Notes: generated from the sequence alone by a model not told the origin. A DNA stretch of 38,190 bases from an uncultured Lachnospiraceae bacterium (GCA_944381475.1 CALWLH010000107.1:1-38190), one strand, 5' to 3'. Shown: positions 24,152-32,846, numbered from the stretch's first letter. Translations and numbers: made by a program.

Positions 24152-24799
24152 ATGAAATACAAACTGGCAATTTTTGATATGGACGGAACCATTTTAGACA
24201 CCCTTCAGGATCTGACGGACAGCACCAATGCAGTCCTCTCCATGAACGGTTTTCCCGCCAGAAGCATCCACCAGGTTAGAAGCTTTGTGGGAAATGGAAT
24301 CCGCCGTCTGATAGAGCTGGCTGTTCCGGAGGGGAGCAGCCCGGAGACTGTGGAGAAGGTTTACAAAGATTTTCTTCCCTACTACCAGCAGCACTGCGCC
24401 GTCAAGACAAAGCCCTATGAGGGAATAATTTCCCTGATTAAACAGCTTCGCGAGGAGGGCTGTAAAACCGCCGTGGTATCCAATAAGGCGGACGCCGCTG
24501 TCCAGGAGCTTTGTCATCAGTATTTTGAGGGGCTCTTCGACTATGCAGTCGGCGAGCGGACAGGCATCGCAAAAAAGCCTGCCCCGGATTCCGTTTTTGA
24601 GGTTTTGCGCCAACTGGGATTCAAAAAAGAAGATGGAGTTTATATCGGCGATTCCGATGTGGATCTGGCCACCGCAATAAATGCGGGAATGGACTGCATC
24701 AGCGTCACCTGGGGTTTCCGGGATGCGGGCTTTTTAAAGGAGCAGGGCGCCGTCACTCTGGCAGAAAATCCAAAGGATTTAAAAGAAATGATATTGTGA
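24152..24799 (+). CDS. HAD hydrolase, phosphoglycolate phosphatase-like
   Basis: A 215-residue HAD subfamily IA enzyme. Motif I is FDMDGTILD (Asp9/Asp11), the helical cap spans about 15-80, motif II is AVVSNK, motif III is the Lys in KPAPDSVFEV and motif IV is YIGDSDVD. Overall it resembles Gph, which hydrolyses 2-phosphoglycolate, but HAD substrate calls from sequence are weak. The start MKYKLAIFDMDGT is typical, yet the only strong Shine-Dalgarno (AAAGGAG, 24118-24124) is 27 bases upstream and a weak AGGCG lies nearer. It is monocistronic and convergent with the next gene, 20 bases away. Confidence 0.9.
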   Translation: MKYKLAIFDMDGTILDTLQDLTDSTNAVLSMNGFPARSIHQVRSFVGNGIRRLIELAVPEGSSPETVEKVYKDFLPYYQQHCAVKTKPYEGIISLIKQLREEGCKTAVVSNKADAAVQELCHQYFEGLFDYAVGERTGIAKKPAPDSVFEVLRQLGFKKEDGVYIGDSDVDLATAINAGMDCISVTWGFRDAGFLKEQGAVTLAENPKDLKEMIL

Positions 24800-24819
24800 T
24801 ACCGGCGCCCTGGCAGCGC

Positions 24820-25956
24820 TCACTGTGAGATCCCTTCCCTCGTCAGCCCTTCAAGGAAGTCACAGATTTCCTCGCGGGCGCGGGGATTAATTCCTGCCGC
24901 CTGGGCAAAAAGCATTTTCTTTTTAGCATAGTCATGGTGCAGATGGCTGACCTGCATACGAAGCTGCATTCTGCTGCGAAGCCGGAAGCACATATTCCTT
25001 TTCCAAAAGAACCGCCGGTTCTTTGTCTCACACCCAGGGATGCCTCCTGTCATGATGAGCGGAACGCCCATCACCGCCGCCTCTGTGGAGGACAGGCCCC
25101 CGGGCTTTGTAAGGAACAGTTCCGCCGCCCGCAGATACAGCGCCATCTGGTCTGTACGCTGCAGCACCACAGCCCGATCCTTAAACCGGTTCTTAAGCCT
25201 TGTGTACTGCTTTTCATTGTTTCCGCAGATAATGACCAGCTTGGCCTGCTTTCTTTTCCTGATGCAGGAGTCCAGTCCATCCGCCAGCGGGAGCAATCCT
25301 CCGGCGCCCACACTGCCTCCCGCCAGCAGATAATACGCATATTCCGGGTCAAGTCCCAGACGCAGCTTTGCCTCCTGCTTGCTGATTTTCGCCGCGTCCG
25401 TGATGGCACAGCCCACGGGAATACCGAAGGGCAGAAGCTTTTCCTTTGAAATTCCCCGTCTCTCAAATTCCTCCAGGCTGTCCCTGTGGGGAATCACATA
25501 GTAATCGCATTCCGTCTCCTCAGTAAAGGGAATACAGGTATAGTCCGTGGCTATAAATACGGAATACGGGCAGGCTTTGCCATGTCTTTTCAGATAGGTG
25601 ATAATCTCCGCAGGATACAGGTGGGGCATGACAATCACATCCACCGGATGCTCTGCCAGATACCGTTCCAGCGCTTCTGCCGACTTTTTGTTTGCAAAAT
25701 ACACCGGCGAGCGAAAGGGAAGCCGTCTGTACAGCTCTCCCGCCATATACACCAGCCCAAATACCTTCGGCAGCTTTTGCACCAGCCGGATATAAAGTCC
25801 GCCGATGCCCTCCGCCAGATGATCACTGATCAGCGTGTAGGGATCAAGCATGGTCACATGATGCCCTCTTTTTTCAAGCTCCTCCTTTACTGCTCTGCCG
25901 GCAGCATCATGTCCGCCGCCGGTACCGCAGGATAAAATCAACGCGTCCATATCCAT
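24820..25956 (-). CDS. MGDG synthase/UgtP-like diacylglycerol glycosyltransferase
   Basis: A 378-residue GT28-type enzyme. The N-terminal domain opens with ALILSCGTGGGHDAAGRAVKE (in part), the glycine-rich acceptor loop of MGDG synthase/UgtP proteins. The C-terminal domain has LLAGGSVGAGG and the nucleotide-sugar motif FLTKPGGLSSTEAAVMGVPLI. It probably adds a sugar to diacylglycerol to make membrane glycolipid. It overlaps plsY by 19 bases, which supports a role in glycerolipid synthesis. The segment around residues 310-345 (after PGCETKN) is poorly conserved but stays in one frame. Confidence 0.88.
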   Translation of the reverse strand: MDMDALILSCGTGGGHDAAGRAVKEELEKRGHHVTMLDPYTLISDHLAEGIGGLYIRLVQKLPKVFGLVYMAGELYRRLPFRSPVYFANKKSAEALERYLAEHPVDVIVMPHLYPAEIITYLKRHGKACPYSVFIATDYTCIPFTEETECDYYVIPHRDSLEEFERRGISKEKLLPFGIPVGCAITDAAKISKQEAKLRLGLDPEYAYYLLAGGSVGAGGLLPLADGLDSCIRKRKQAKLVIICGNNEKQYTRLKNRFKDRAVVLQRTDQMALYLRAAELFLTKPGGLSSTEAAVMGVPLIMTGGIPGCETKNRRFFWKRNMCFRLRSRMQLRMQVSHLHHDYAKKKMLFAQAAGINPRAREEICDFLEGLTREGISQ

Positions 25957-26555
25957 TCCACCTTCAGTTCTTCCCGTTCTTCCTTGCTGTAGTGCATTCT
26001 GGCAATAATCAGCGCGGAAATCAGCAGCATCCCCAGCTTGATCTGGAGACTGATCTCAAAAAACAAAAGCGAAGCACCTGCGCACAGGTACGTTGCCAGG
26101 GTTCTGTAAAAATGCGGCGAGATCCGCAAAACCAGGGAAAAGGCAATGAAGAACACCGCCAGCAGCAAAGCCGGGGTCAGATTCGGATACAATCCTAAAA
26201 GGCTGCCGAAGCTTACAGCAATGCCCTTTCCTCCCTTGAAATGATAGAATATAGGGAATATATGCCCCAATACAGGAGCTGCCATGATCAGGGGCATCCA
26301 AAACTGGGGATCAGCATGAACCCCCATTTCCTTTTGAAACAGCATCAGGGGCAAAAATCCCTTTAAAAGCTCACAGACCAGCGTACACAGACCGCACCAG
26401 AAACCTCCCTCCATAAAGGCGTTTGCAGTTCCAGGGTTTTGATCCTTTGTATTTTGCGTAATATCCTTTCCGAAAAGACGTCCGAACACCCTGGCATACA
26501 GTACGCTGCCTGAAAGGTATCCCAACAGCACAAAATATACATATCTATACTTCAT
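25938..26555 (-). CDS. plsY: Glycerol-3-phosphate acyltransferase PlsY
   Basis: A 205-residue integral membrane acyltransferase that uses acyl phosphate to acylate glycerol-3-phosphate, the first step of phospholipid synthesis. The three PlsY motifs are present: LSGSVLYARVFGRLFGKDI near the start, NPGTANAF in the second loop, and GHIFPIFYHFKGGKGIA in the third. About 5-6 hydrophobic segments are present. The open frame reaches a TTG at 26585 with no ribosome site. The ATG at 26555 gives MKYRYVYFVLLGYLSGS, matching the family, though its own site (AGAGG) is 14 bases away. The downstream glycosyltransferase overlaps it by 19 bases. Confidence 0.93.
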   Translation of the reverse strand: MKYRYVYFVLLGYLSGSVLYARVFGRLFGKDITQNTKDQNPGTANAFMEGGFWCGLCTLVCELLKGFLPLMLFQKEMGVHADPQFWMPLIMAAPVLGHIFPIFYHFKGGKGIAVSFGSLLGLYPNLTPALLLAVFFIAFSLVLRISPHFYRTLATYLCAGASLLFFEISLQIKLGMLLISALIIARMHYSKEEREELKVEWIWTR

Positions 26556-26657
26556 TCTTCTGTACCATTCCTCTAAAATTTCCAAGGTCTAAAAAGCGGC
26601 TGACCCCTTAATACCATGGATTTCTTCCCATTTTATATGCCTGCCCCTCCTGTCATC

Positions 26658-26686
26658 ATCATATCATTTTTATTCTTTTCCATCAA
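26658..26686 (-). promoter_or_regulatory. Promoter of the plsY operon
   Basis: Minus-strand TTGATG (26686-26681), a 17-base spacer and TATGAT (26663-26658) preceded by TGA (extended -10). The leader to plsY is about 95 bases. Confidence 0.7.
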
Positions 26687-26761
26687 CAACGGAGGCAATG
26701 TATACCCCTTCAGGCACGCCGCCATCGATGTGTCCCGCACTGCGGGCTTATCCAGGGCAAT

Positions 26762-26790
26762 GTATAAAACTCATTTTATTCGTAATAATA
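26762..26790 (+). promoter_or_regulatory. Candidate forespore sigma-G promoter of spoVAC
   Basis: GTATA (26762-26766), a 17-base spacer and AATAATA (26784-26790), matching the known sigma-G -10 consensus CATWMTA at six of seven bases. It overlaps the inverted repeat ATTTTATT / AATAAAAT. The remainder of 26556-26866 holds the plsY promoter and no supportable gene. Confidence 0.5.
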
Positions 26791-26866
26791 AAATAAGTAT
26801 TGGGACTGGGGGTAATTTTATTCATCCCCCCGCCCCTGAAGGTTGAAACCAGGAGGAAAAACTATA

Positions 26867-27340
26867 ATGGAAAATATGGAACAATTCTCATCGGATGCAA
26901 AGCGGGATGAAGCATACAACCAGTATGTGAAAACCATCACCCCCAAAAACTCCCTGATCAAGGATATGGCCGCAGCCCTTCTTGTAGGGGGAAGCATCTG
27001 CCTCATCGGCCAGTTCGCCCAGAACCTGCTGCTGAAAACCGGGATGGAACGGGATGCCGCCAGCGCCTATACCTCCATCATCCTCATCGCCCTGTCGGTG
27101 ATCCTCACCTGCCTCCACCTGTTCGGAAAGGTGGCAAAATTCGGCGGCGCAGGGGCCTTGGTTCCCATCACAGGCTTTGCCAATTCCGTGGCCAGCCCTG
27201 CCCAGGAATACAAGGTGGAGGGCCAGGTGTTCGGTGTAGGAGCAAAGATTTTTACCATCGCCGGGCCGGTAATCCTTTACGGCGTTCTTACCAGCTGGGT
27301 ACTGGGGCTTATCTACTGGCTGCTTTTAAGAATTCTGTAA
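26867..27340 (+). CDS. spoVAC: Stage V sporulation protein AC (SpoVAC)
   Basis: A 157-residue membrane protein matching SpoVAC, part of the inner-membrane channel that moves dipicolinic acid into the forespore and releases it at germination. It shows the conserved VGGSICLIGQFAQNLL, LHLFGKVAKFGGAGALVPITGFANS and FGVGAKIFTIAGPVILYG; four or so helices. The ATG at 26867 follows AGGAGG by 10 bases. No spoVAD or spoVAE is next to it, unlike the usual spoVAC-VAD-VAE order; instead its last 32 bases overlap a convergent gene. A sigma-G-like promoter lies upstream. Confidence 0.95.
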   Translation: MENMEQFSSDAKRDEAYNQYVKTITPKNSLIKDMAAALLVGGSICLIGQFAQNLLLKTGMERDAASAYTSIILIALSVILTCLHLFGKVAKFGGAGALVPITGFANSVASPAQEYKVEGQVFGVGAKIFTIAGPVILYGVLTSWVLGLIYWLLLRIL

Positions 27341-28436
27341 GGGCATCCGCCGCAGCATTCACATCCCTGTTGTCCACTGTCAGCTCACACAGATTTTTAT
27401 TTTTCTGCTCTGCAGACAGCCAGCGCAGTCTGCTGGTGAGCTCCGTCCCTGTATGTCGCTCTAAAAGGTCTTTCAGCAGCGCCTCCAGATCACGCTTCAC
27501 ATAGACGGTCAGGCAGTGCCCTCCATAAAGCCGCTTTAATACCACTGCGCCGCACACATCCACCACCGTCACCGCATGACGGCCGTCCGCCAGAATATTT
27601 CTTGCGCCCTCCCTGGAGATGCCATAGTAGTTCTGTGCATAGGAGGTGGTCTCGATAAATACCCCCTCCTCCCGCATCCGAAGAAACTTCTCCGGAGTCA
27701 CATGGGTATATCCTTCCACCTCATCGGTCTTTTCTGAAGAGGTGGTGTAGGAGGGGAGGCGCACGCACCCCCTCTCCATAAGCGCCCGGCAAAGGGCGCC
27801 CTTGTTGGAGCCTGCCGGCCCCACCAGCACCACCAGATAAGGAGGATTGGATGTAAAGTCCTGCACGCTCATGGATTCCACCAGCATGATAAAGGTGAGA
27901 AAATCCTCATATCCGTTGACACTCATGATGCCGCTTAAGTGTTCATTCCAGGGACGGCGCATAATCACCGGATGCTTGACCGCCCCGCTGTCATATTGGG
28001 CCAGGATGTGATCCGGGCAGTCGTCCAGGCTGAAGTCCGCAATAAAACGCTCCTTCACCGAGCCATAAAATACATTAGATGCAGGTACTTCCGGGAAAAA
28101 ATGCCGGAGCTGGCGGCCCCTGTAGGCCACCGCCTGCTCCGGAATCGCTGTCAGGAAGTACACATCCATCCGCTCGCAAAGCTTCTTTACAAACTCCTGG
28201 GCCCCGGGGTAGGGCTCCTGGGCGTGGTAAAAGGATTCCTCCTCATAGTATTCCAGAATATCATCCGTCCTGGTGCCCGTGACGCCATATCTGGTAATCT
28301 CCTCCAGGCACATGGGGGGCTCTCCCGGATGCTCCCTGTTCCAGCGACTGACTCCCAGCTCCGCACAGGGCAGAAGCACCCCGTCCACGTCCAGCACCAC
28401 CGACTTTTTCGGTCTGTTATATGTAACCAATTCCAT
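27309..28436 (-). CDS. Fusion of HAD 5'-nucleotidase (NT5C-like) and guanylate kinase-like domains
   Basis: A 375-residue two-domain protein. Residues 10-185 form a HAD fold of the 5'(3')-deoxyribonucleotidase type: motif I VVLDVDGVLLP (Asp16, Asp18), motif II FLTAIP (Thr96), Lys128, and the acidic pair in FSLDDCPDHI (Asp138, Asp139). Residues 200-372 resemble guanylate kinase: P-loop VGPAGSNKG (206-213), the GMP-side region YTTSSEK...GYTHVT and FIETTSYAQNYYGIS, and a lid region. The kinase half is degenerate: the GMP-binding arginines usual in TTRxxR are Ser233 and Lys236, and the residue after KG is Ala. It may be a nucleotide-sensing or remodelled module. AAGGTG precedes the ATG. Confidence 0.85.
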   Translation of the reverse strand: MELVTYNRPKKSVVLDVDGVLLPCAELGVSRWNREHPGEPPMCLEEITRYGVTGTRTDDILEYYEEESFYHAQEPYPGAQEFVKKLCERMDVYFLTAIPEQAVAYRGRQLRHFFPEVPASNVFYGSVKERFIADFSLDDCPDHILAQYDSGAVKHPVIMRRPWNEHLSGIMSVNGYEDFLTFIMLVESMSVQDFTSNPPYLVVLVGPAGSNKGALCRALMERGCVRLPSYTTSSEKTDEVEGYTHVTPEKFLRMREEGVFIETTSYAQNYYGISREGARNILADGRHAVTVVDVCGAVVLKRLYGGHCLTVYVKRDLEALLKDLLERHTGTELTSRLRWLSAEQKNKNLCELTVDNRDVNAAADALTEFLKAASR

Positions 28437-28586
28437 ATTGCTTCACCTTACCCGTAAACTTAAACGCAGCGCGGACGCCGCGTTTTCTCCACTCTTTCTG
28501 ACGCGCACTTCCTTCTGAAAGTAGTCCAACTATAACACATTTCACCTGCATTTGCAATCGAACACGAACGTATTTTCTGTATGCAA

Positions 28587-28616
28587 AGGGCTGTGAGCCC
28601 TTCGCCGCACAGCCCT
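28587..28616 (-). terminator. Probable terminator after sufU
   Basis: The 9-bp stem AGGGCTGTG / CACAGCCCT (28587-28595 and 28608-28616) lies 21 bases past the sufU stop. On the minus strand it is followed only by TTTGC, so the U-tract is short. Confidence 0.55.
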
Positions 28617-28636
28617 CTGTTTCGCCATCCTCTCAG

Positions 28637-29077
28637 CTATTGATTGCTTTCTTCCTTCTGCTTTAAAATCTCCTCCATGGTGTGCCATCCCAGCACAGCG
28701 CACTTTACCCGGGCCGGCATGTGGGCGATATCCTGCAACGCCCCTGCCTCCTCCAAGATATCGATCTCCTCATCGGTGGCGCCGCCCTTAATCATCTTAA
28801 AGAACATCTCTGCCAGACGCTTTGCCTCCTCCACAGGCTTTCCGATCACCAGCTCCAGCATGATATCCGCAGAGGCCTGGGAGATGGCGCAGCCGTCCCC
28901 CACAAAGGAGCCATCGGTGATAATCCCATCGGTGATCTTCATCTGCAGCCAAATATCATCGCCGCAGGTGGGATTTACCCCCTCCAGCACCAGATCCGGA
29001 TTCTCCAGCTGATGCTTGTGGATGGGATGCAGGTTGTGATCCGTCAATATCTCATTGTAAAAGTTTTTATTCTCCAT
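28637..29077 (-). CDS. sufU: SufU iron-sulfur scaffold / sulfur-transfer protein
   Basis: A 146-residue NifU-N-type protein. The conserved ligands are visible at Cys38 and Asp40 (NPTCGDD), Cys63 (GDGCAIS) and Cys126 (ARVKCAVLG). The extra segment between the second and third cysteines is typical of SufU rather than IscU. In Bacillota SufU is a zinc protein that takes persulfide sulfur from SufS. The gene overlaps sufS by 11 bases and is last in the operon; a hairpin follows. Confidence 0.95.
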   Translation of the reverse strand: MENKNFYNEILTDHNLHPIHKHQLENPDLVLEGVNPTCGDDIWLQMKITDGIITDGSFVGDGCAISQASADIMLELVIGKPVEEAKRLAEMFFKMIKGGATDEEIDILEEAGALQDIAHMPARVKCAVLGWHTMEEILKQKEESNQ

Positions 29078-30299
29078 AGCCCATCTGCCTCCTGATGGTG
29101 CGAAGGGTATCCGTAAACCGCCGCACCTCTTCCTCCGTGTTATAGAAATAAAAGCTTGCCCTTGTGGTGGAAAAAATTCCCAAATGATCCATCAGGGGCT
29201 GGGCGCAGTGATGCCCCGCCCGAACACAGATTCCTTCCGCGCTTAATATGGACGCCACATCATGGGGATGAACGCCCTCCACCAGAAAGGTGATAATGCC
29301 CATATGCTCCCGAGGGTTTTCCGAACCGATGATGCTGATGCCGGGCGTGTCCCTCATCTCCTCCATGGCCAGGGCTGTCAGACGCTGCTCCTGGGCATGG
29401 ATGACGTCAAATCCCACCCCTTCTATATAATCCATGGCCGCCGCCAGGGCAACGGCGCCCCCAGCGTTTACAGTCCCCGCCTCGAACTTGTGGGGCACCG
29501 AAGCATAACGCACGCTGTCCCAGTGAACCGTCTCGATCATCTCGCCGCCTGAGAGAAAGGGGGGCATTTTTTCCAAAAGCTCATATTTTCCGTAGAGTAC
29601 ACCGATCCCCATGGGCGCCAGCATCTTGTGACCGGAAAACACCAGAAAATCCACGTCCAGGGACTGCACATCCACCGGCATGTGGGGAACGCTCTGAGCC
29701 CCGTCCGCCACCAGCACCGCCCCCACAGCGTGAACCTGCCTGGCAATGGACCGCAGGTCATTAACCCGTCCAAAGATATTTGAGGTCTGGGTCAGAGCCA
29801 CCAACCTGGTGTGCTCATTTAACACCTCCGCCAGATGCTCCTGGGTGATCTCCCCGTCGGGGGCGCATTTGAGCTGGCGCAGCGTTGCCCCCGTGCGCTC
29901 GGCCACCATTTTCCAGGGAAGGAAGTTGCTGTGGTGCTCCATGACGCTCACTACCAGCTCATCCCCAGGCTTCAGACAGCTTAAGCCATAGCTGTAGGCG
30001 ATCAGGTTTAAGCTCTCGCTGGCATTTCTGGTAAAAACGATCTCCTCCGCCTTCCCAGCGTGGATAAAGGCCGCCGTCCGGGCTCTGGCCCTCTCGTAGG
30101 CTTCCGTGGCCGCTTCACTTAAATCATACACCCCCCGGAAGGGATTTGCATTGCGTTTTTCATAGTATTCCCGCTCCGCCTCCAGAACCTGCACCGGCTT
30201 CTGGGTGGTGGCGGCATTGTCCAAATAGGCATATCCGCTGTTTTTAATTATTGGAAAGTCCGCCCGCAGGGTGCGGATTTTGTTTTCAAGCTTCTCCAT
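29067..30299 (-). CDS. sufS: Cysteine desulfurase SufS
   Basis: A 410-residue group II cysteine desulfurase that releases sulfur from cysteine for Fe-S cluster assembly. It shows YLDNAATTQKP near the N-terminus, the PLP lysine Lys225 in SGHKMLAPMG, and the catalytic Cys365 in RAGHHCAQPLM. Length and order are standard. The ATG at 30299 lies in the sufD end (14-base overlap) with AAGGAAG upstream. The same persulfide could feed the TtcA-like enzyme in this window. Confidence 0.97.
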   Translation of the reverse strand: MEKLENKIRTLRADFPIIKNSGYAYLDNAATTQKPVQVLEAEREYYEKRNANPFRGVYDLSEAATEAYERARARTAAFIHAGKAEEIVFTRNASESLNLIAYSYGLSCLKPGDELVVSVMEHHSNFLPWKMVAERTGATLRQLKCAPDGEITQEHLAEVLNEHTRLVALTQTSNIFGRVNDLRSIARQVHAVGAVLVADGAQSVPHMPVDVQSLDVDFLVFSGHKMLAPMGIGVLYGKYELLEKMPPFLSGGEMIETVHWDSVRYASVPHKFEAGTVNAGGAVALAAAMDYIEGVGFDVIHAQEQRLTALAMEEMRDTPGISIIGSENPREHMGIITFLVEGVHPHDVASILSAEGICVRAGHHCAQPLMDHLGIFSTTRASFYFYNTEEEVRRFTDTLRTIRRQMGYGE

Positions 30300-31383
30300 T
30301 TGTCCGATCTTCCTTCATTGCATCATCACAAAGCTGCCCCTCATGCAGAAAATCCAGCAGCTCCTGTCTGACAGTCTCATCCCAAATCTTTGTGCAGACT
30401 GCCTCCAGCTTGGCATTTTTTAAGATCCTGTATGCCTCCTCCACAGAAATGCCCCTGGAAGTAAGATAGAACAGCAGCTCTTCAGCCGGCCGGCCGATGG
30501 TGGCTCCATGGTTTCCCACCACATCCTCCTCGGCACATAGTATGAGAGGAATTGTCTGATTCACCACCGTCTCGTCTACCAGAAGCACCTCCTCCTTCTC
30601 ATTTCCAACGGCTCCCTTTGCGCCCTTTGCAAAATCGATGGTTCCCCGGAACAGCTTCCGGGCCCGGTTGCTCAGGGAACCGGCGGCATTGATCTCACAC
30701 TCCGTATGCTTTCCCATATGGCGGACCACATCATTGATATCCAGAGAATCCTCCCCGGACACCGCATAGGCGATATCTCCCTTAAAGGTGCTGTAATCGC
30801 CCTTAAGGGCAGCCTCACAGCCCATATAGGTCCGATGGCCTGAGAACACCATCTGGATCAGCTCAAAATCCCCGTCCTCCTCGCACTGGACGCCGATATC
30901 ATTGATAAACGTATATTTGTCCCCCATACGCTGAAGCTGAATCAGGCGAAGTCTGCCCCCTGTGTGCACATGAATCTTTGTCTGCACCGCTGCCAGGCCC
31001 TTCGCCAAGGGCTCTGACCGGTAATCCATAATCACGTCCAAGCGCTGGCCTTCACGGACTGTCAGGCCGATGCGGTTCATCACCGCATCTCCCTCCCCGT
31101 AGGAAAGCTGCAGCTTTAAGGGCTCTGTCCCTCCCGCCTCGGAGGTAAAACTGGCTACCTTTACCCCTGCCTGCGCCGCCAGCAGGTCCAGGTCCCTGCC
31201 CACACCCCCGGCGATGGAGTCAAACGCCCGGCTCAGGGACTCATCCGGCTTTAATTTTGGACCAGCCGCTCTAAGGGCTCCCTCCCCTGCTATATGAACA
31301 GCCTTCAGGCTGCTCTCATTCATATGAAGATGATTCCAGGTCTTTACCGGAAGCCGGTTCACGACCATATCCATTTCGTTCAT
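30286..31383 (-). CDS. sufD: Fe-S cluster assembly protein SufD
   Basis: A 365-residue SufB/SufD-family protein, part of the SufBCD scaffold. The beta-helix core runs from about 60 to 270, and the C-terminal segment has the family's helical end GNHGATIGRPAEELLFYLTSRGISVEEA (in part). It is more diverged in the N-terminal region than SufB, as usual for SufD. GAGG precedes the ATG; sufB ends 17 bases upstream and sufS overlaps by 14. Confidence 0.95.
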   Translation of the reverse strand: MNEMDMVVNRLPVKTWNHLHMNESSLKAVHIAGEGALRAAGPKLKPDESLSRAFDSIAGGVGRDLDLLAAQAGVKVASFTSEAGGTEPLKLQLSYGEGDAVMNRIGLTVREGQRLDVIMDYRSEPLAKGLAAVQTKIHVHTGGRLRLIQLQRMGDKYTFINDIGVQCEEDGDFELIQMVFSGHRTYMGCEAALKGDYSTFKGDIAYAVSGEDSLDINDVVRHMGKHTECEINAAGSLSNRARKLFRGTIDFAKGAKGAVGNEKEEVLLVDETVVNQTIPLILCAEEDVVGNHGATIGRPAEELLFYLTSRGISVEEAYRILKNAKLEAVCTKIWDETVRQELLDFLHEGQLCDDAMKEDRTNGEA

Positions 31384-31400
31384 AGAATTGATCCTCTTTC

Positions 31401-32807
31401 TTATCCAATACTCCCCTTCATCTCCAGGCGGATCAGATTATTCATCTCCACCGCATATTCCAGGGGCAGCTCCTTTGAAACATTCTCAGCAAAGCCGCTG
31501 ACGATCATCGCTCTTGCGTCCTCCTCGGAAAGTCCTCTGGACATGAGGTAAAACACCGCATCATCGCTGATTCGGCCGATGGTTGCCTCGTGTCCGATAT
31601 CCGCGTCGTCCGTGCGGATATCCATAGCAGGAATCGTGTCGGAACGGGATTCGCTGTCCACCATCAGGGATTGGCAGGACACCGCGGACTTGCTTCCCCT
31701 GGCCTTTGGAGTCACCACCACGGAGCTTCTGAAGGTGCTGACGCCGCCGCTCTTTGAGATGGAACGGGTATTCACCACCGACAGGGTATCGGGCGCATTG
31801 TGTACCACCTTCATACCCGTGTCCAGATTCTGACCTGCGCCTGCAAAGGTGACGCCGGTAAACTCGCACCTTGCTCCCCGGCCGTTCAGCACACTCATGG
31901 GATACAGGTAGGATACATGGGAGCCGAAGGACCCCGATACCCATTCCACCACGCCGCCCTCAGCCACCGCAGCTCTTTTGGTGTTCAGATTGTACATATT
32001 TTTAGACCAGTTTTCGATGGTGGAGTAGCGAAGCCTTGCGTTTTTCTTCACAAACAGCTCCACGCAGCCCGCATGGAGGTTGGCCACATTATACTTGGGA
32101 GCGGAACAGCCCTCGATAAAATGAAGGCTCGCTCCCTCATCCACGATGATCAGGGTATGCTCAAACTGTCCCGCTCCAGGGGCATTCAGCCGGAAATAGG
32201 ACTGGAGGGGAATAGTCACCTCCACCCCCCTGGGGACATACACGAAGGAGCCGCCGGACCATACCGCTCCGTGAAGGGCCGCGAATTTGTGATCCGTGGG
32301 GGGAACCAGCTTCATGAAATGCTCCTTCACCATATCCGCATATTCCCCGGTAAGAGCGCTTTCCATATCGGTGTAGACCACTCCCTGGTCTGCCACCTCC
32401 TTGCGAACATTGTGGTACACCAGCTCGGAATCATACTGGGCGCCCACACCCGCCAGGGATTCCCGCTCCGCCTGGGGGATGCCCAGGCGCTCAAAGGTAT
32501 TCTTGATGTCCTCAGGCACATCCGACCACTTGGCGCTCATCTTGGTGTTTGGCCGCACATAGGTGACAATGTTCTCCATATTCAGCCCGGAAATATCCGG
32601 TCCCCAGTCAGGCACCTGCAGCTCCTTATATATTTTTAAGGATTTCAGGCGAAACGCTCTCATCCACTCCGGATCATGCTTTTCCTCGGAAATCTTTTCC
32701 ACGATCTCCTCCGTCAGCCCCTCCCGGATCCGGTAGGAATCCTTAGACTCGTCCTTGATGTCGTAAATGCTTCTGTTTATATCCTCAACATAGGTCTTTT
32801 CTTCCAT
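31401..32807 (-). CDS. sufB: Fe-S cluster assembly protein SufB
   Basis: A 468-residue highly conserved scaffold subunit of SufBCD on which clusters form. Hallmarks seen are the N-terminal GLTEEIVEKISEEKHDPEWM region, WSGGSFVYVPRGVEVTIPLQ, the stretch LHFIEGCSAPKYN, ENWSKNMYNLNTKR, and the end EATIGRISDDAVFYLMSRG. Length is normal for the family. It starts 39 bases after sufC with no terminator between. It and SufD are paralogues sharing the C-terminal helical motif. Confidence 0.97.
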   Translation of the reverse strand: MEEKTYVEDINRSIYDIKDESKDSYRIREGLTEEIVEKISEEKHDPEWMRAFRLKSLKIYKELQVPDWGPDISGLNMENIVTYVRPNTKMSAKWSDVPEDIKNTFERLGIPQAERESLAGVGAQYDSELVYHNVRKEVADQGVVYTDMESALTGEYADMVKEHFMKLVPPTDHKFAALHGAVWSGGSFVYVPRGVEVTIPLQSYFRLNAPGAGQFEHTLIIVDEGASLHFIEGCSAPKYNVANLHAGCVELFVKKNARLRYSTIENWSKNMYNLNTKRAAVAEGGVVEWVSGSFGSHVSYLYPMSVLNGRGARCEFTGVTFAGAGQNLDTGMKVVHNAPDTLSVVNTRSISKSGGVSTFRSSVVVTPKARGSKSAVSCQSLMVDSESRSDTIPAMDIRTDDADIGHEATIGRISDDAVFYLMSRGLSEEDARAMIVSGFAENVSKELPLEYAVEMNNLIRLEMKGSIG

Positions 32808-32846
32808 AATAAACCTGCTTCCAATAAAGTTTCCCTGCCTTGGGGC

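Noticed and set aside
24900-25040. Possible frameshift near the C-terminus of the MGDG-synthase-like enzyme
   Set aside because: The segment after PGCETKN looks odd, but one frame keeps alignment on both sides (KRNMCF and later INPRAREEICDFL), so divergence explains it.
26616-26846. 76-codon plus-strand frame before spoVAC
   Set aside because: It covers the plsY and spoVAC promoters, and its sequence has no domain or ribosome site.
28455-28485. GC-rich dyad upstream of the nucleotidase-kinase gene as a terminator
   Set aside because: The stem is interrupted by a mismatch and no gene ends there; it may only be a leader hairpin.
31800-32639. 279-codon plus-strand frame opposite sufB
   Set aside because: It is antisense to a highly conserved gene; no ribosome site or recognisable domain.
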